Below the pieces are notes generated by a model, which was not told the DNA's origin, did not search any database, and saw only the letters and a program-made list of their open reading frames with translations. The position numbers and the translations under genes were made by a program. A DNA stretch of 64,000 bases from Corynebacterium terpenotabidum Y-11 (GTDB lineage Bacteria > Actinomycetota > Actinomycetes > Mycobacteriales > Mycobacteriaceae): NCBI RefSeq assembly GCF_000418365.1, contig NC_021663.1, forward strand, positions 62,001-126,000, read 5' to 3'. Positions within the stretch are counted from its first letter, which is position 1; each line of letters starts with the position of its first letter. Shown piece after piece: positions 46,478 to 56,206 of this stretch.

Positions 46478-48778
46478 ATGAGCGACCGCACCCCGTCTGC
46501 CACCCCGTCCACCACCGACCTCACTCTCGAGCAGCGCGCCGGCCTCGGTTCCGGCGCCGACTTCTGGACCACCAAGGAGGCGCCCGGCGTCCCGTCGGTC
46601 ACCATGACCGACGGGCCCCACGGACTGCGGAAGCAGGAGGGTGCCGGCGACCACCTCGGCATCTCCGGCTCCGTGCCCGCCACCTGCTTCCCGCCGGCGG
46701 CGTGTCTCGGCCAGAGCTGGGACCCGGACCTCGTCACCCGCGTCGGCGCCGCCATCGCCGACGAGGCGCAGGCGGCGGACGTGCAGGTCGTCCTCGGCCC
46801 CGGCATCAACCTCAAGCGGTCCCCACTCGGAGGCCGGAACTTCGAGTACTACTCCGAGGACCCGCACCTCTCCGGCGTCCTCGGGTCCGCCTGGGTCAAC
46901 GGACTGCAGAGCCGGGGCGTCGGTGCGTCGCTCAAGCACTTCGCGCTGAACAACCAGGAGGCCGACCGGATGCGGTCGAGCTCCGACGTCGACGAGCGTC
47001 CGCTCCACGAGCTCTACCTGCGCGGCTTCCGCCGCGTCGTGGAGGACGCCACCCCCGCCACCGTCATGTGCTCCTACAACGCGGTCAACGGGGTGCCGGT
47101 CCGGCACAGCCGGGAACTGCTCACCGACCTCCTGCGCACGGAGTGGGGCTTCACCGGCGCCGTCGTCTCCGACTGGGGAGCCGTCGGCGGCCGCGTCGAC
47201 GCGGTGAAGGCAGGTCTTGACCTGCAGATGCCCTATGACGGCGGAGCCGGCGACGCCGAGGTCGTCGCCGCCGTGAACAACGGCGACCTCGGTGAGGACG
47301 CCGTCACCACCGCCGCACAGCGCGTCGCCGACCTGGCGAACCGGCTGCACAGTTCCCGTGAGACCGCCGCGTCCTTCGATGATGCCGCCGTCGACGCCCA
47401 CCATGACCTGGCCCGTGAGGCCGCGGCGTCCTCGGTCGTGCTGCTGAGCAACGAGGAGGTCGACGGCCGCCACCTGCTGCCGATCGCCGAATCCGGGGTC
47501 ACCGGCTCCGTCGCCGTCATCGGTGCCTTCGCCGACGTGCCCCGCTACCAGGGCGGCGGCAGTTCCCACGTCAACCCCACCCGTCTGACCTCCCCGCTGG
47601 AGGCCATCCGCGAGACCTGGGCGGCACCTGTCACCTACGCCGCCGGATTCACCACCGACGGCTCCGGGGTGAATCCGGCCCTTCTCGCCGAGGCCGTGGA
47701 GGACGCCGCCAACGCCGATGTCGCCCTCGTCTTCCTGGGTCTGGCCGCCGAGCAGGAGTCCGAGGGTTTCGACCGCACTGACCTGGCGCTGCCCGCCGAG
47801 CAGATCAATCTGCTGCGCGCGGTCCGGGCCGTTCAGGAACGGGTCGTAGTGGTGCTTGCCCACGGTGGCGTCCTCGATCTGCGTCAGGTCAGGAAGTACG
47901 CCGGTGCCGTCGTCGACGCGAACCTCACCGGTCAGGCCGGCGGTGCGGCACTTGCCGACGTGCTTTCCGGGCGCGTCAACCCCTCGGGGAAGCTCACCGA
48001 GACCATCCCGATGCGCCTGCAGGACACCCCCGCCTACCTGGACTTCCCCGGTGAGCACGGGCAGGTCCGCTACTCAGAGGGGCTGCACGTCGGCTACCGC
48101 TGGTATGACGCCCGTGAGCTCTCCGTCGCCTTCCCCTTCGGCCACGGACTGAGCTACACCACCTTCGCCTACGACGGGATCTTCGCCCAGCCCGACGACG
48201 ACGGTGAGGGCATCACCGTCATCGTCGGGGTGACGAACACCGGGTCCCGCCGCGGCCGGGAGGTTGTCCAGGCCTATGTGGCCGTGCCGGAGTCCGCGGT
48301 GCAGCGCGTCCCGCAGGCTCTGGGTGGATTCGGGTCGGTGACCCTTGACCCCGGCGAGCGTGCCGAGCTGGAGATCCACATCGACCGCCGCGACCTGGAG
48401 TACCGCGACACCCGCACCGGAGCCTCGGTGCTGGAACCGGGCCGGTATGTTGTCGCCGTCGGTGCGAGCAGTCGTGATCTGCGTGGATCCACCGAGGTAG
48501 AGCTCGAGGGCGAGGTGGTGCACGTCCCGCTGACGCTGACCTCCACGCTCGCCGAGGCGATGGCGAGCCCGGTGGTCGCGCAGGCGATCGGGGACGCCAT
48601 GGGTGCCGTCACCGGTGGCGGTGAGAGTGGCGGTGCGGGTGCAGGTGACGCGCTCGGCGTCGACCTCGCCGCGATGATGGGCAGTGTCCCGCTTGAGCGG
48701 CTGGTCGGCTTCTCCTCCGGCGCGGTCACCACCGACCAGCTGCAGCAGCTGCTGGACGCCGCGAACGAGGCGCACTGA
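46478..48778 (+). CDS. Glycoside hydrolase family 3 beta-glucosidase
   Basis: 766 residues, no signal peptide, so probably cytoplasmic. The GH3 N-terminal barrel is visible with VTMTDGPHGLRKQ, VLGPGINLKRSPLGGRNFEY, the KHFALNNQE motif and the nucleophile in VVSDWGAV (D232). The C-terminal sandwich follows (AASSVVLLSNEE, RYQGGGSSHVNPT, LVFLGLAAEQESEGFDR), then a fibronectin-type III-like domain (LEYRDTRTGASVLEPGRYVV). It hydrolyses beta-linked glucosides. Its last about 80 residues are Gly/Ala-rich and outside the usual domain. It follows the MFS transporter. Confidence 0.92.
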   Translation: MSDRTPSATPSTTDLTLEQRAGLGSGADFWTTKEAPGVPSVTMTDGPHGLRKQEGAGDHLGISGSVPATCFPPAACLGQSWDPDLVTRVGAAIADEAQAADVQVVLGPGINLKRSPLGGRNFEYYSEDPHLSGVLGSAWVNGLQSRGVGASLKHFALNNQEADRMRSSSDVDERPLHELYLRGFRRVVEDATPATVMCSYNAVNGVPVRHSRELLTDLLRTEWGFTGAVVSDWGAVGGRVDAVKAGLDLQMPYDGGAGDAEVVAAVNNGDLGEDAVTTAAQRVADLANRLHSSRETAASFDDAAVDAHHDLAREAAASSVVLLSNEEVDGRHLLPIAESGVTGSVAVIGAFADVPRYQGGGSSHVNPTRLTSPLEAIRETWAAPVTYAAGFTTDGSGVNPALLAEAVEDAANADVALVFLGLAAEQESEGFDRTDLALPAEQINLLRAVRAVQERVVVVLAHGGVLDLRQVRKYAGAVVDANLTGQAGGAALADVLSGRVNPSGKLTETIPMRLQDTPAYLDFPGEHGQVRYSEGLHVGYRWYDARELSVAFPFGHGLSYTTFAYDGIFAQPDDDGEGITVIVGVTNTGSRRGREVVQAYVAVPESAVQRVPQALGGFGSVTLDPGERAELEIHIDRRDLEYRDTRTGASVLEPGRYVVAVGASSRDLRGSTEVELEGEVVHVPLTLTSTLAEAMASPVVAQAIGDAMGAVTGGGESGGAGAGDALGVDLAAMMGSVPLERLVGFSSGAVTTDQLQQLLDAANEAH

Positions 48779-48863
48779 CCGCGATGCGCGGTCGGTGACG
48801 CACCCGTGACCTGAATCGGTGATCTGTCCACCATATGTCTTCGACAGGGATACAGTTCGTGTC

Positions 48864-50259
48864 ATGAATCCTCATTCCACGGTGCATTCCCTGCGGCGGA
48901 GGTCATGCGCCGCGCTTCTGGTCCCGGCTCTCGGTCTCGGAACGGCGGTGGTGGCGGCCCCTGTCGCCGGTGCCGACGAGGCGGCGGCGACAGCAGCCAC
49001 TGCGGCAGCCACGGAGATCGCGACCATCCCGGGGGACGCCGACTTCTTCGCCCTGCCGGACGCCACGGACACTGCAGCGGCCGACCTCGCGTCCCTGGCT
49101 CCGGGGACGCCACTCAAGCAGCGCAGCGTCCCCGCCAGGATCAACAACCTGGGCGACATGCCGGTGACCATGACCCAGATCCAGTACCGCACCACCACCG
49201 TCACCGGTGAGCCCACAGTGGCGGTGACCAGTGTTCTTCAGCCGCCCGTCGGGGTGCAGCGCACCGGGGACACGGTCATGTACGCCAGCTTCTACGACTC
49301 GATGAACCCCGAGGACGGGCCATCCCGCGTCCTGGCCCGTGGAGCCCAGTCCGGGATGCTGGACTACGCCGAAGCGGCGTTCGTCACCCCGCTGCTGGCC
49401 GCGGGGCACACCGTCGTCATGCCGGACATCCAGGGCGAACGTGGCGTCTTCGCGGTCGGCAGGGAGTACGGGCAGATCATCCTCGACGGCCTGCGTGCCT
49501 CCCGCGACACCCCGGCCGCCGGGGTCGCCGCGGACTCGAAGACCGCGTTGACCGGCTACTCCGGAGGCTCCATCGGGACGGGCTGGGCGGGGATCATCGC
49601 CGACGACTACGCCCCGGACATTGCGCGGAACATCGTCGGTGTCGCCGAGGGTGGGGTGATGGTGCGCCCGGAACACAACCTCGCCTACGCCGGTGAGGGA
49701 GCGAAGTGGTCCGGTGTCGTCGGCATGGCGCTGACCGGAATGGCGGCCGCTTACGGAGACGACCTCAGCCCGTACCTCACGGACCTGGGGAAGAAGGTCG
49801 TCGCCCAGATGGTCGGCGTCAAGATCGATGACGCGGAGAACACCTACGACCACCTGCGGTGGGAGGAGCTCTTCCGGCCGGAGTACCCCACTCCGGACGA
49901 TGTGCCGCCGATCCGTGCGGTCCTCGACGACACGAACACGGGGGCTCGCACCGGTGCCGTCGTACCCGTACTACATCGGGCAGTCCGGGGGCGGGGCCGA
50001 CCAGCAGAAGACGCCGGTGCACCCCACGCTCGGTGACGGCGACGGCGTCATGCTGCTCGGTGACACCCGGGGTCTGGCGCAGTACTACTGCGACGCCGGG
50101 ACCACGGTGCAGTACGAGGAGTACCCGCCGATCGGCCACACCTACGCCGGGCCCTACTGGGCCACGCAGATGGTGCCCTGGGTCAATGCCCGGTTCGCAG
50201 GGCAGGCTGCTCCCTCCACCTGCGGCTCCGTTTCTGCGGGGAACTCGCTGACGGACTGA
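48864..50259 (+). pseudogene. Secreted lipase of the LIP family, frameshifted near the C-terminus
   Basis: The frame from the ATG at 48864 begins with a signal peptide (RRRSCAALLVPALGLGTAVV, cleavage after VAGA). It contains the LIP-family domain with the nucleophile in LTGYSGGSIGTGWAG and runs to 50036. Near 49950-49970 the homologous sequence changes frame: the other frame continues YPYYIGQSGGGADQQKTPVH, GDGDGVMLLGD (Asp) and YPPIGHTYAGPYWATQMVPW (His) to 50259. The frameshift therefore separates Ser from Asp/His and would inactivate the enzyme unless it is a sequencing error. Native function would be hydrolysis of triacylglycerols outside the cell. Confidence 0.8.
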
Positions 50260-50323
50260 CTGACCGGCGTGTTCACGGGGGATCCGTGTCCGACCCTTGA
50301 CTGAAGTAAGATTCAGGTCACAT

Positions 50324-50339
50324 AATACTGGATAGTATT
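50324..50339. promoter_or_regulatory. Palindromic operator, copy 1
   Basis: AATACTGGATAGTATT is a perfect 6+4+6 inverted repeat. With its left flank GGTCACATAATACTG it is nearly identical to the second site at 52016-52037, upstream of the SDR gene. Very likely the same regulator binds both; the local TetR protein is the natural candidate. Confidence 0.65.
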
Positions 50340-50410
50340 GCTGATAAAACAGCGGTACATGCCAGTCACACGGACACGCACGCGCCCCCGGGCGCAGGGA
50401 AGGACACCCA

Positions 50411-50497
50411 TGAAGGACTTCGCAGGACAGCGCCGATCCCCCTGACGCAGGCGGTCAGCCTCGCCCGGGTCGCCGTCGCCTCCGGTGGGGGTGCATG
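50411..50497 (+). pseudogene. Residual ends of a deleted SDR gene
   Basis: After GGAAGGACACCC the ATG at 50411 reads MKDFAGQ, then goes to stop. The intact SDR at 52065 starts MKDMAGQ behind a very similar upstream sequence, and ends in a Gly-rich stretch with its stop overlapping ATGACC. Here GGTGGGGGTGCATGACC at 50482-50498 mirrors that junction. The simplest view is an internal deletion of a paralogous SDR gene that left only its first codons and the coupling site for the next gene. Confidence 0.4.
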
Positions 50498-51879
50498 ACC
50501 ATGGCCATCATCTCCGCACGCCCGGCGTCCTCCGACCATCCCGATGCCCCGGACATCCCGCCGACGCCCGCCGACCACGTCCACCGCCGCGCTACCCGCA
50601 AGGCGATGCTCCGGCTGATCCCGGTGCTCGCCATCATCTACTTCATGTCCTACGTGGACCGCACGAACATCGCGATGGCGAAGACCCAGCTCCAGGCGGA
50701 TGTGGGCATCAGTGTCGCCGCCTTCGGCCTCGGCGCCGGCCTGTTCTTCATCGCCTACGCCTGCCTGCAGGTGCCCGCGAACCTCATCATGTACCGGCTC
50801 GGCGCCCGGCGCTGGATCACCGTCATCGCCCTGCTCTGGGGCTCGGTCACCGTCGCCATGATGTTCGTCAGCAGCGAAGTCATGTTCTACGGGCTGCGTA
50901 TCGCCCTCGGCGCCTTCGAGGCTGGGCTCTACCCGGCGATCCTGTTCATGGTCACCCGCTGGTTCGCCCAGAAGGACCGCGCGACGGCCATCGGCTACGT
51001 GCAGGCGGCGTCCTGCCTCGGTGTCATCCTCGGTGCTCCGCTCGGCGGATTCCTCATGGGCTTCCACGGCGTGGCCGGTCTCCACGGCTGGCAGTGGATG
51101 TTCCTCATCGAGGGTGTCGCCACCGTCCTCATCGGTCTCACCCTCATCCGGCTCCTGCCGGACCGCCCGCGCGAGGCCCGCTGGCTCGGGCCGCAGGAGG
51201 CTGCGGCCCTCGAGGACGCCAGCCGTGCCGGGACGCCGGGAATGAGACCTCGTCGTTGAAGGGCAACCTCTGGGCAGCCTTCGCCCGTCCGTTCATCCTC
51301 ATCATCGGTGCGATCTACTTCCTCAACCAGATCGTCATCAACGGGCTGTCCTTCAATGTCCCGGCGATCATCGAGGGGATGGACGTCAGCTCCACCTTCG
51401 TCATCGGCATCCTCAGCGGTGTCACCGCGGTCGGTAGCCTCGTCGGCGTCCTGGTCACTCCGCGGATCGCCCGCCGGATAGGCAATGAGACGGTGCTGCT
51501 CGGCGCCCTGACCCTGGGCTGCACCGTCTTCGCCGTCCTCGCCTTCGCCGCCCCGTCCTTCGCACTACAGCTGGTCTGCATGGCGGTCATCGGCGGCCTG
51601 GCGACCGGCTGCATGCCGATCTTCTGGTCGATCGCCATGCCCCGGATGACCGGCGTCATCGCCGCGGCCGGCCTGGCCTTCATCAACACCATCGGACAGC
51701 TCGGCGGCTTCTTCGGTCCCTATGCCTTCGGTGTGGTCGAGTCGAAGACCGGCGACCCGATGTCCGGGCTGTGGGTCATCGCCGCGGTCGCTGTCATCGG
51801 TGGTCTCCTCGCGGTTCCGCTGAGCCGCGCGCTGCGCAGGGAGGACCGGAGCGCGGAGGTGGCGTCGCAGGACGCCTGA
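50495..51879 (+). pseudogene. ACS-type MFS carrier, frameshifted in the central loop
   Basis: The N-terminal half from 50495 (MTMAIISARPASS) has helices 1-6 of an anion:cation symporter: LIPVLAIIYFMSYVDRTNIA, GAFEAGLYPAILFMVTRWF. It ends out of frame at 51259. The C-terminal half continues in another frame from about 51240 (NETSSLKGNLWAAFARPFIL) through helices 7-12 to 51879. The shift falls in the cytoplasmic central loop. Such carriers import aromatic or other organic acids. If the shift is real the two halves are made separately or not at all; a sequencing error is possible. Confidence 0.75.
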
Positions 51880-52023
51880 CGCACACAGGGGGACGCAGGG
51901 AGGATGCAGACCGGGCGCGGTCGGCGCCCTCCCTTTGTTGTGCATTCAGAGAGAGTCAGGTCACAGCAGATGGGGAATTGTTACTCTCGGAACGTCTTGA
52001 CAGGGAGAGATGCACGTCACATA

Positions 52024-52037
52024 ATACTGAGCAGTAT
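52024..52037. promoter_or_regulatory. Palindromic operator, copy 2
   Basis: ATACTGAGCAGTAT is a perfect inverted repeat, preceded by CGTCACATA as at the first site. It is 28 bp upstream of the SDR start codon, where a repressor would block transcription of the SDR-SDR-thiolase-TetR genes. Confidence 0.65.
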
Positions 52038-52064
52038 GGCAGGTCAGAATACGAAAGGACACTC

Positions 52065-52937
52065 ATGAAGGACATGGCAGGACAGATCGCGGTCATCACC
52101 GGAGCCGGTGGCGGACTCGGCCGGGCACACGCCCTGGCACTGGCGAAGCGTGGCGTGAAGATCGTCGTCAACGACCTCGGCAACGCCCAGGGCGTCGTCG
52201 ACGAGATCACCGCCGCCGGTGGCGAGGCCGTCGCGGACAGTACCGACATCTCCGACCGCGCCGCCGCCGCGGCGATGGTCGAAGCCGCCGTGGAGCGCTG
52301 GGGGCGCATCGACATCCTCGTCAACAACGCCGGTATCCTCCGCGACAAGTCCTTCGCCAAGATGGACCTCGGCGACTTCGACAAGGTCATCGCCGTCCAC
52401 CTCACCGGCTCGGTCAACTGCACCAAGGCCGCGTGGCCGTACATGGTGGAGCAGGGCTACGGCCGCATCCTCATGACCACCTCCGCGTCCGGCATTTACG
52501 GCAACTTCGGCCAGTCCAACTACGGCGCCGCCAAGTCCGGCCTCGTCGGACTGATGAACGTCCTGGCCATCGAGGGCGCGAAGAAGGGCATCAAGGTCAA
52601 CTCCCTGGCACCCACCGCCTTCACCCAGATGACCGACGGCCTCATCACCGAGGAGGCCGCCGCCGTCCTCGGCCCGGAGACCGTCGCCCCCGCCGCCGAG
52701 TTCCTCGTCTCCCCGGACGCCCCGACCGGCGTCATCCTCGGCGCCGGCGGCGGAGTCTTCGCCGTCTCCGAGATGCGCGAGGCCGCCCCGGTCTCCCTCG
52801 GTCAGGACGCCACCGCCGAGGGCATCGAGGGCCGCTGGGCGGAGATCTCCGACCTCAGCGACTCCCACCATCTCGCCGCCGCCTTCGAGCAGACCCGTCT
52901 CTACGTCGAGACGGCCGCCGCGGGGGAGGATGCATGA
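52065..52937 (+). CDS. SDR-family dehydrogenase, (3R)-hydroxyacyl-CoA type
   Basis: A 290-residue short-chain dehydrogenase: cofactor motif VITGAGGGLGRAHALALAKR, NDLG after the second strand, NNAGILRDKSFAKM, and the catalytic Ser and YxxxK in TSASGIYGNFGQSNYGAAKS. The sequence style (VVNDLG, GILRDKSF, NFGQSNYGAAK) is that of the dehydrogenase domain of peroxisomal multifunctional enzyme 2. So oxidation of a hydroxyacyl-CoA is likely, consistent with the thiolase downstream. The start at 52065 follows GAAAGGA. The stop overlaps the next start (ATGA). Confidence 0.9.
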   Translation: MKDMAGQIAVITGAGGGLGRAHALALAKRGVKIVVNDLGNAQGVVDEITAAGGEAVADSTDISDRAAAAAMVEAAVERWGRIDILVNNAGILRDKSFAKMDLGDFDKVIAVHLTGSVNCTKAAWPYMVEQGYGRILMTTSASGIYGNFGQSNYGAAKSGLVGLMNVLAIEGAKKGIKVNSLAPTAFTQMTDGLITEEAAAVLGPETVAPAAEFLVSPDAPTGVILGAGGGVFAVSEMREAAPVSLGQDATAEGIEGRWAEISDLSDSHHLAAAFEQTRLYVETAAAGEDA

Positions 52938-53749
52938 CCGACACGCCCGCCCTCTTCGACGTCTCCGGGCACACCGTCCTCGTCACCGGCGGAGCCCGGG
53001 GCATCGGACGCTGGCTCGCTGAAGGCCTGCTCGCCGCCGGTGCGACCGTCCTCGTCTCGACCCGGCGTCCTGACGCCGCCGCCGAAATGGAGACGGAGCT
53101 CGCCGAGGCCGTCGCCGTCGGACGATTCCACGCCATCGCCGCGGACATCTCCACCGAGGAGGGCTGCCAGGCTCTCGTCGAGGGTGTCCGCGGGTACACC
53201 GACCGGCTTGACGGCCTGGTGAACAACGCGGGCGCGACCTGGGGCGCACCCTTCGACGAGTTCCCCCCGGATGCCTGGGACAAGGTGCTCGGCGCGAACC
53301 TGAAGGCACCGTTCCGCCTCTCCCAGCTGCTGCGTCCGCTGCTCGACGCCCGTGCGGACGCCGGTCTCGACCCGGCCCGTATCATCAACATCGGCTCCAT
53401 CGACGGCCTGGCCGTGCCGAACTACGAGAACTACTCCTACGCGGCGTCCAAGGCGGCGGTCCACCACCTCACGAAGGTCATGGCGAACACGCTGGCGCCG
53501 AAGATCCTGGTCAACGCCGTCGCCCCCGGCCCGTTCCCCACCCGCATGATGAAGTGGGTGCTCGACGAGCGTGGCGAGGAAGTCAACAAGGCCAACCCCC
53601 TGGGCCGGATCGGACGCCCCGAGGACGTCACCGCCCTGGTGACCTTCCTCCTCGCACCGGGCAGCTCCTACATCACCGGCACCACCATCCCCCTCGACGG
53701 CGGACTGACCTCCACCATGTCCGTCGCCATGTACGACGACAACGAATAG
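52934..53749 (+). CDS. SDR-family oxidoreductase
   Basis: A 271-residue short-chain dehydrogenase with [55 protein letters not shown] (catalytic Tyr) and [15 protein letters not shown] (Lys), and the C-terminal LDGGLTS. An Arg in STRRPDA after the second strand favours NADP(H). It overlaps the previous gene by 4 bp and is 14 bp from the thiolase gene, so all three are one transcript. The specific substrate is unknown. Confidence 0.9.
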   Translation: MTDTPALFDVSGHTVLVTGGARGIGRWLAEGLLAAGATVLVSTRRPDAAAEMETELAEAVAVGRFHAIAADISTEEGCQALVEGVRGYTDRLDGLVNNAGATWGAPFDEFPPDAWDKVLGANLKAPFRLSQLLRPLLDARADAGLDPARIINIGSIDGLAVPNYENYSYAASKAAVHHLTKVMANTLAPKILVNAVAPGPFPTRMMKWVLDERGEEVNKANPLGRIGRPEDVTALVTFLLAPGSSYITGTTIPLDGGLTSTMSVAMYDDNE

Positions 53750-53763
53750 GACAGAACACACCC

Positions 53764-54960
53764 ATGCGCGAAGCAGTCATCGTCTCGACCGCCCGTACCC
53801 CCATCGGCCGCGCCTACCGGGGTGCCTTCAACAACACCCAGGGCCAGGAACTCGCCGGTCACGCCATCGCCGCCGCCGTCGAGCGGGCCGGACTCGACGG
53901 CTCCGAGGTCGAGGAGGTCATCTTCGGCTGTGCGATGCAGGAGGGTTCCACCGGCCTCAACGTCGCCCGCCAGGGAGCCCTGCGCGCCGGCCTGCCGGTG
54001 AGCGTCCCCGGCATGAGTGTCGACCGGCAGTGTGCCTCCGGCCTCATGGCGATCGCCACCGCCGCCAAGGAGATCATCGTCGACGGCCTGCAGATCGCCG
54101 TCGGCGGAGGCGTGGAGTCCATCTCCCTGGTGCAGAACGAGCACCACAACACGTACCGGGCCACCGACCCGTGGCTGCGGGAGAAGGAGAACGGCCACGA
54201 CATCTACATGCCGATGCTCAACACCGCCGAGATCGTCGCCGAGCGCTACAATATCACCCGCGAGCAGCAGGACGCCTACGCCCTGGAGTCCCAGCGCCGC
54301 ACCGCCGCCGCCCAGGAGGCCGGCTACTTCGACGAGGAGATCGCCCCCTTCACCGCCACCAAGCTCGTCGCCGGTGAGGACGGCCAGCCGGTCGAGCAGG
54401 AGGTCACCCTGACGCTCGACGAGGGCAACCGCCCGGGCACCACCGCGGAGGGACTGGCCAAGCTCAAGGCCGTGCTGCCGGACTCCGACGGCCACGCCGC
54501 GACGATCTCGGCCGGTAACGCCTCCCAGCTCTCCGACGGTGCCGCGGCCGTGGTCCTCATGGAGCGTGCTGAGGCGGAGAAGCGGGGCCTGGCGCCGCTG
54601 GGCACCTACCGCGGCATCGCGGTCGCCGGCTGCGAGCCCGACGAGATGGGCATCGGCCCGGTCTTCGCCATCCCGAAGCTGCTGGAGCAGCACGGTCTCA
54701 CCGTCGACGACATCGACCTGTGGGAGCTCAACGAGGCCTTCGCCTCCCAGGCGCTGTACTGCCGCGACACCCTGGGCATCGACCCCGAGAAGTTCAACGT
54801 CAACGGTGGTGCGATCTCCATCGGCCACCCCTACGGCATGAGTGGCGCCCGCATGGTCGGCCACGCCCTGCTCGAGGGACGCCGCCGTGGGGCCCGCTAC
54901 GTCGTCATCACCATGTGCATCGGTGGCGGTATGGGCGCCGCCGGCCTGTTCGAGCTGTAG
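53764..54960 (+). CDS. Acetyl-CoA acyltransferase (thiolase)
   Basis: A 398-residue thiolase. The acyl-accepting Cys is in [17 protein letters not shown], followed by GGVESIS, the His in [14 protein letters not shown] (NEAF), [17 protein letters not shown] (catalytic His) and the second Cys in [14 protein letters not shown]. It cleaves 3-ketoacyl-CoA to acetyl-CoA and a shortened acyl-CoA, the final step after the SDR-catalysed oxidation. The start at 53764 is clear. Confidence 0.94.
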   Translation: MREAVIVSTARTPIGRAYRGAFNNTQGQELAGHAIAAAVERAGLDGSEVEEVIFGCAMQEGSTGLNVARQGALRAGLPVSVPGMSVDRQCASGLMAIATAAKEIIVDGLQIAVGGGVESISLVQNEHHNTYRATDPWLREKENGHDIYMPMLNTAEIVAERYNITREQQDAYALESQRRTAAAQEAGYFDEEIAPFTATKLVAGEDGQPVEQEVTLTLDEGNRPGTTAEGLAKLKAVLPDSDGHAATISAGNASQLSDGAAAVVLMERAEAEKRGLAPLGTYRGIAVAGCEPDEMGIGPVFAIPKLLEQHGLTVDDIDLWELNEAFASQALYCRDTLGIDPEKFNVNGGAISIGHPYGMSGARMVGHALLEGRRRGARYVVITMCIGGGMGAAGLFEL

Positions 54961-54979
54961 AGACTGGAGAGTTCACACC

Positions 54980-55612
54980 ATGGCTGACAGTGACGAGAGC
55001 GCACCCGGTTTCCGTGACGCGGCACGGGCGCAGATCCTCGACGCCGCAGCCGTGGTCTTCCAGGCCGAGGGCTTCGAGCGGACGACGATCGACGACATCG
55101 CCGAACGCATCGGCGCGACGAAGGGCCGGATCTACTACTACTTCCGCTCCAAGTTCGACATCTACCTCGCCGTCTACGAAGCGGGGATGAGCGGGGCCTT
55201 CCTGACCGTGGAGCCGCTTTCGCAGGAGCCCGGCACCGGTCGGGAACGGCTCACCGCCATGGCGGTGCGTCACCTGGTGAATCTCATGACCGACCCCGGC
55301 TACCACGACGTCATCTCCCAGGGCGTCGTCGCCGGGCGGTCCACCGCCCTCAAGGAGCACCAGCGTCAGGCCCTCATCGGGCTCAACGAGATCCGCACCC
55401 GCTACGAGGACCTGTTCCGTGGCGTCGTCACCGACGGGATGGCGGACGGTTCGCTGCGCGACGGGGACGCCCGGCTGACCACCCGGTTCCTGCTGAGCAG
55501 CCTCAACAGCACCGCGATGTGGTTCCGTGTCCGCGAGAACCAGGACGCCGCGGAGATCCGTGACCTGGCGGAACAGCTTGTCGACCAGGCCATCGGGGGA
55601 CTGGCGTCCTGA
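54980..55612 (+). CDS. TetR-family repressor of the SDR-thiolase operon
   Basis: 210 residues. The N-terminal helix-turn-helix reads ILDAAAVVFQAEGFERTTID, DIAERIGATKGRIYYYFRSK; the C-terminal ligand domain is of the KstR2/FadR-like type with no obvious motif. It is the last gene of the operon, 19 bp after the thiolase. Two palindromes of one kind precede the operon and the adjacent MFS gene, so autoregulation by this protein, relieved by a CoA thioester, is the likely logic. Confidence 0.9.
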   Translation: MADSDESAPGFRDAARAQILDAAAVVFQAEGFERTTIDDIAERIGATKGRIYYYFRSKFDIYLAVYEAGMSGAFLTVEPLSQEPGTGRERLTAMAVRHLVNLMTDPGYHDVISQGVVAGRSTALKEHQRQALIGLNEIRTRYEDLFRGVVTDGMADGSLRDGDARLTTRFLLSSLNSTAMWFRVRENQDAAEIRDLAEQLVDQAIGGLAS

Positions 55613-55644
55613 CGGTCGGGACCGGTGCCCCGTGAGGATCCGGG

Positions 55645-56157
55645 CTAGAGAGTGAGCACCCGCGCCACGGTGCGCCGCGTCTCCCCGACATAGCAGCCGC
55701 CGAATACCGCGGCGTGCAGGTAGAGGACCTGGAGCCGGTGCAACGGCAACAGCTCACGCCATCCGTCGGGCAGCTCGGCGGCCTCGGCGTAGGCGTCGAG
55801 GACAGTCTCCAGGTGCGGGGCGCCGAACATCGTGAGGAAGCCGAGGTCCGTGAGCGCGTGGCCGCCGTGGGCGCTCGGGTCGATCAGGGTCGCCCCGTCG
55901 GGGGACCACAGCACATTTCCCGACCACAGGTCACCGTGGAGCCGGGCCGGCGGGCGGTCGTCGTCGAAGTCACCGGAGTGCAGCCGGTCGAGCAGCGCGT
56001 CGGTACCGGGGATCCCTCCGGCATGCGCATCGAGCGGGGCGATGACGACCTCGGCGACCGGCACTCCGCCGGTCTCCGCAGCCTCGCCCAACCATGCCAG
56101 GCCGGCGGCCTCCCAGTCGCCCGTGCGGCCGGGGTTGCGTTTACGGAAAGTTGACAT
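55645..56157 (-). CDS. Fructosamine-kinase-family protein lacking part of the N-lobe
   Basis: 170 residues from the ATG at 56157, shorter than the roughly 250-290 usual for the family. The start MSTFRKRNPGRTGDWEAAGL and the C-terminal half are typical (ARLHGDLWSGNVLW with catalytic Asp, LIDPSAHGGHALTDLGFL, LPLHRLQVLYLHAAVFGG). But the middle, which normally carries the rest of the ATP-binding lobe, is missing between VAEVV and APLDAHAGG without loss of frame. Probably an in-frame deletion and an inactive kinase. It is divergent from the flavin oxidoreductase gene. Confidence 0.65.
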   Translation of the reverse strand: MSTFRKRNPGRTGDWEAAGLAWLGEAAETGGVPVAEVVIAPLDAHAGGIPGTDALLDRLHSGDFDDDRPPARLHGDLWSGNVLWSPDGATLIDPSAHGGHALTDLGFLTMFGAPHLETVLDAYAEAAELPDGWRELLPLHRLQVLYLHAAVFGGCYVGETRRTVARVLTL

Positions 56158-56206
56158 GGTCTTCAGGGTAGGGAATACCGGACCGCTCTGACGGGTTGGG
56201 CGAGAA

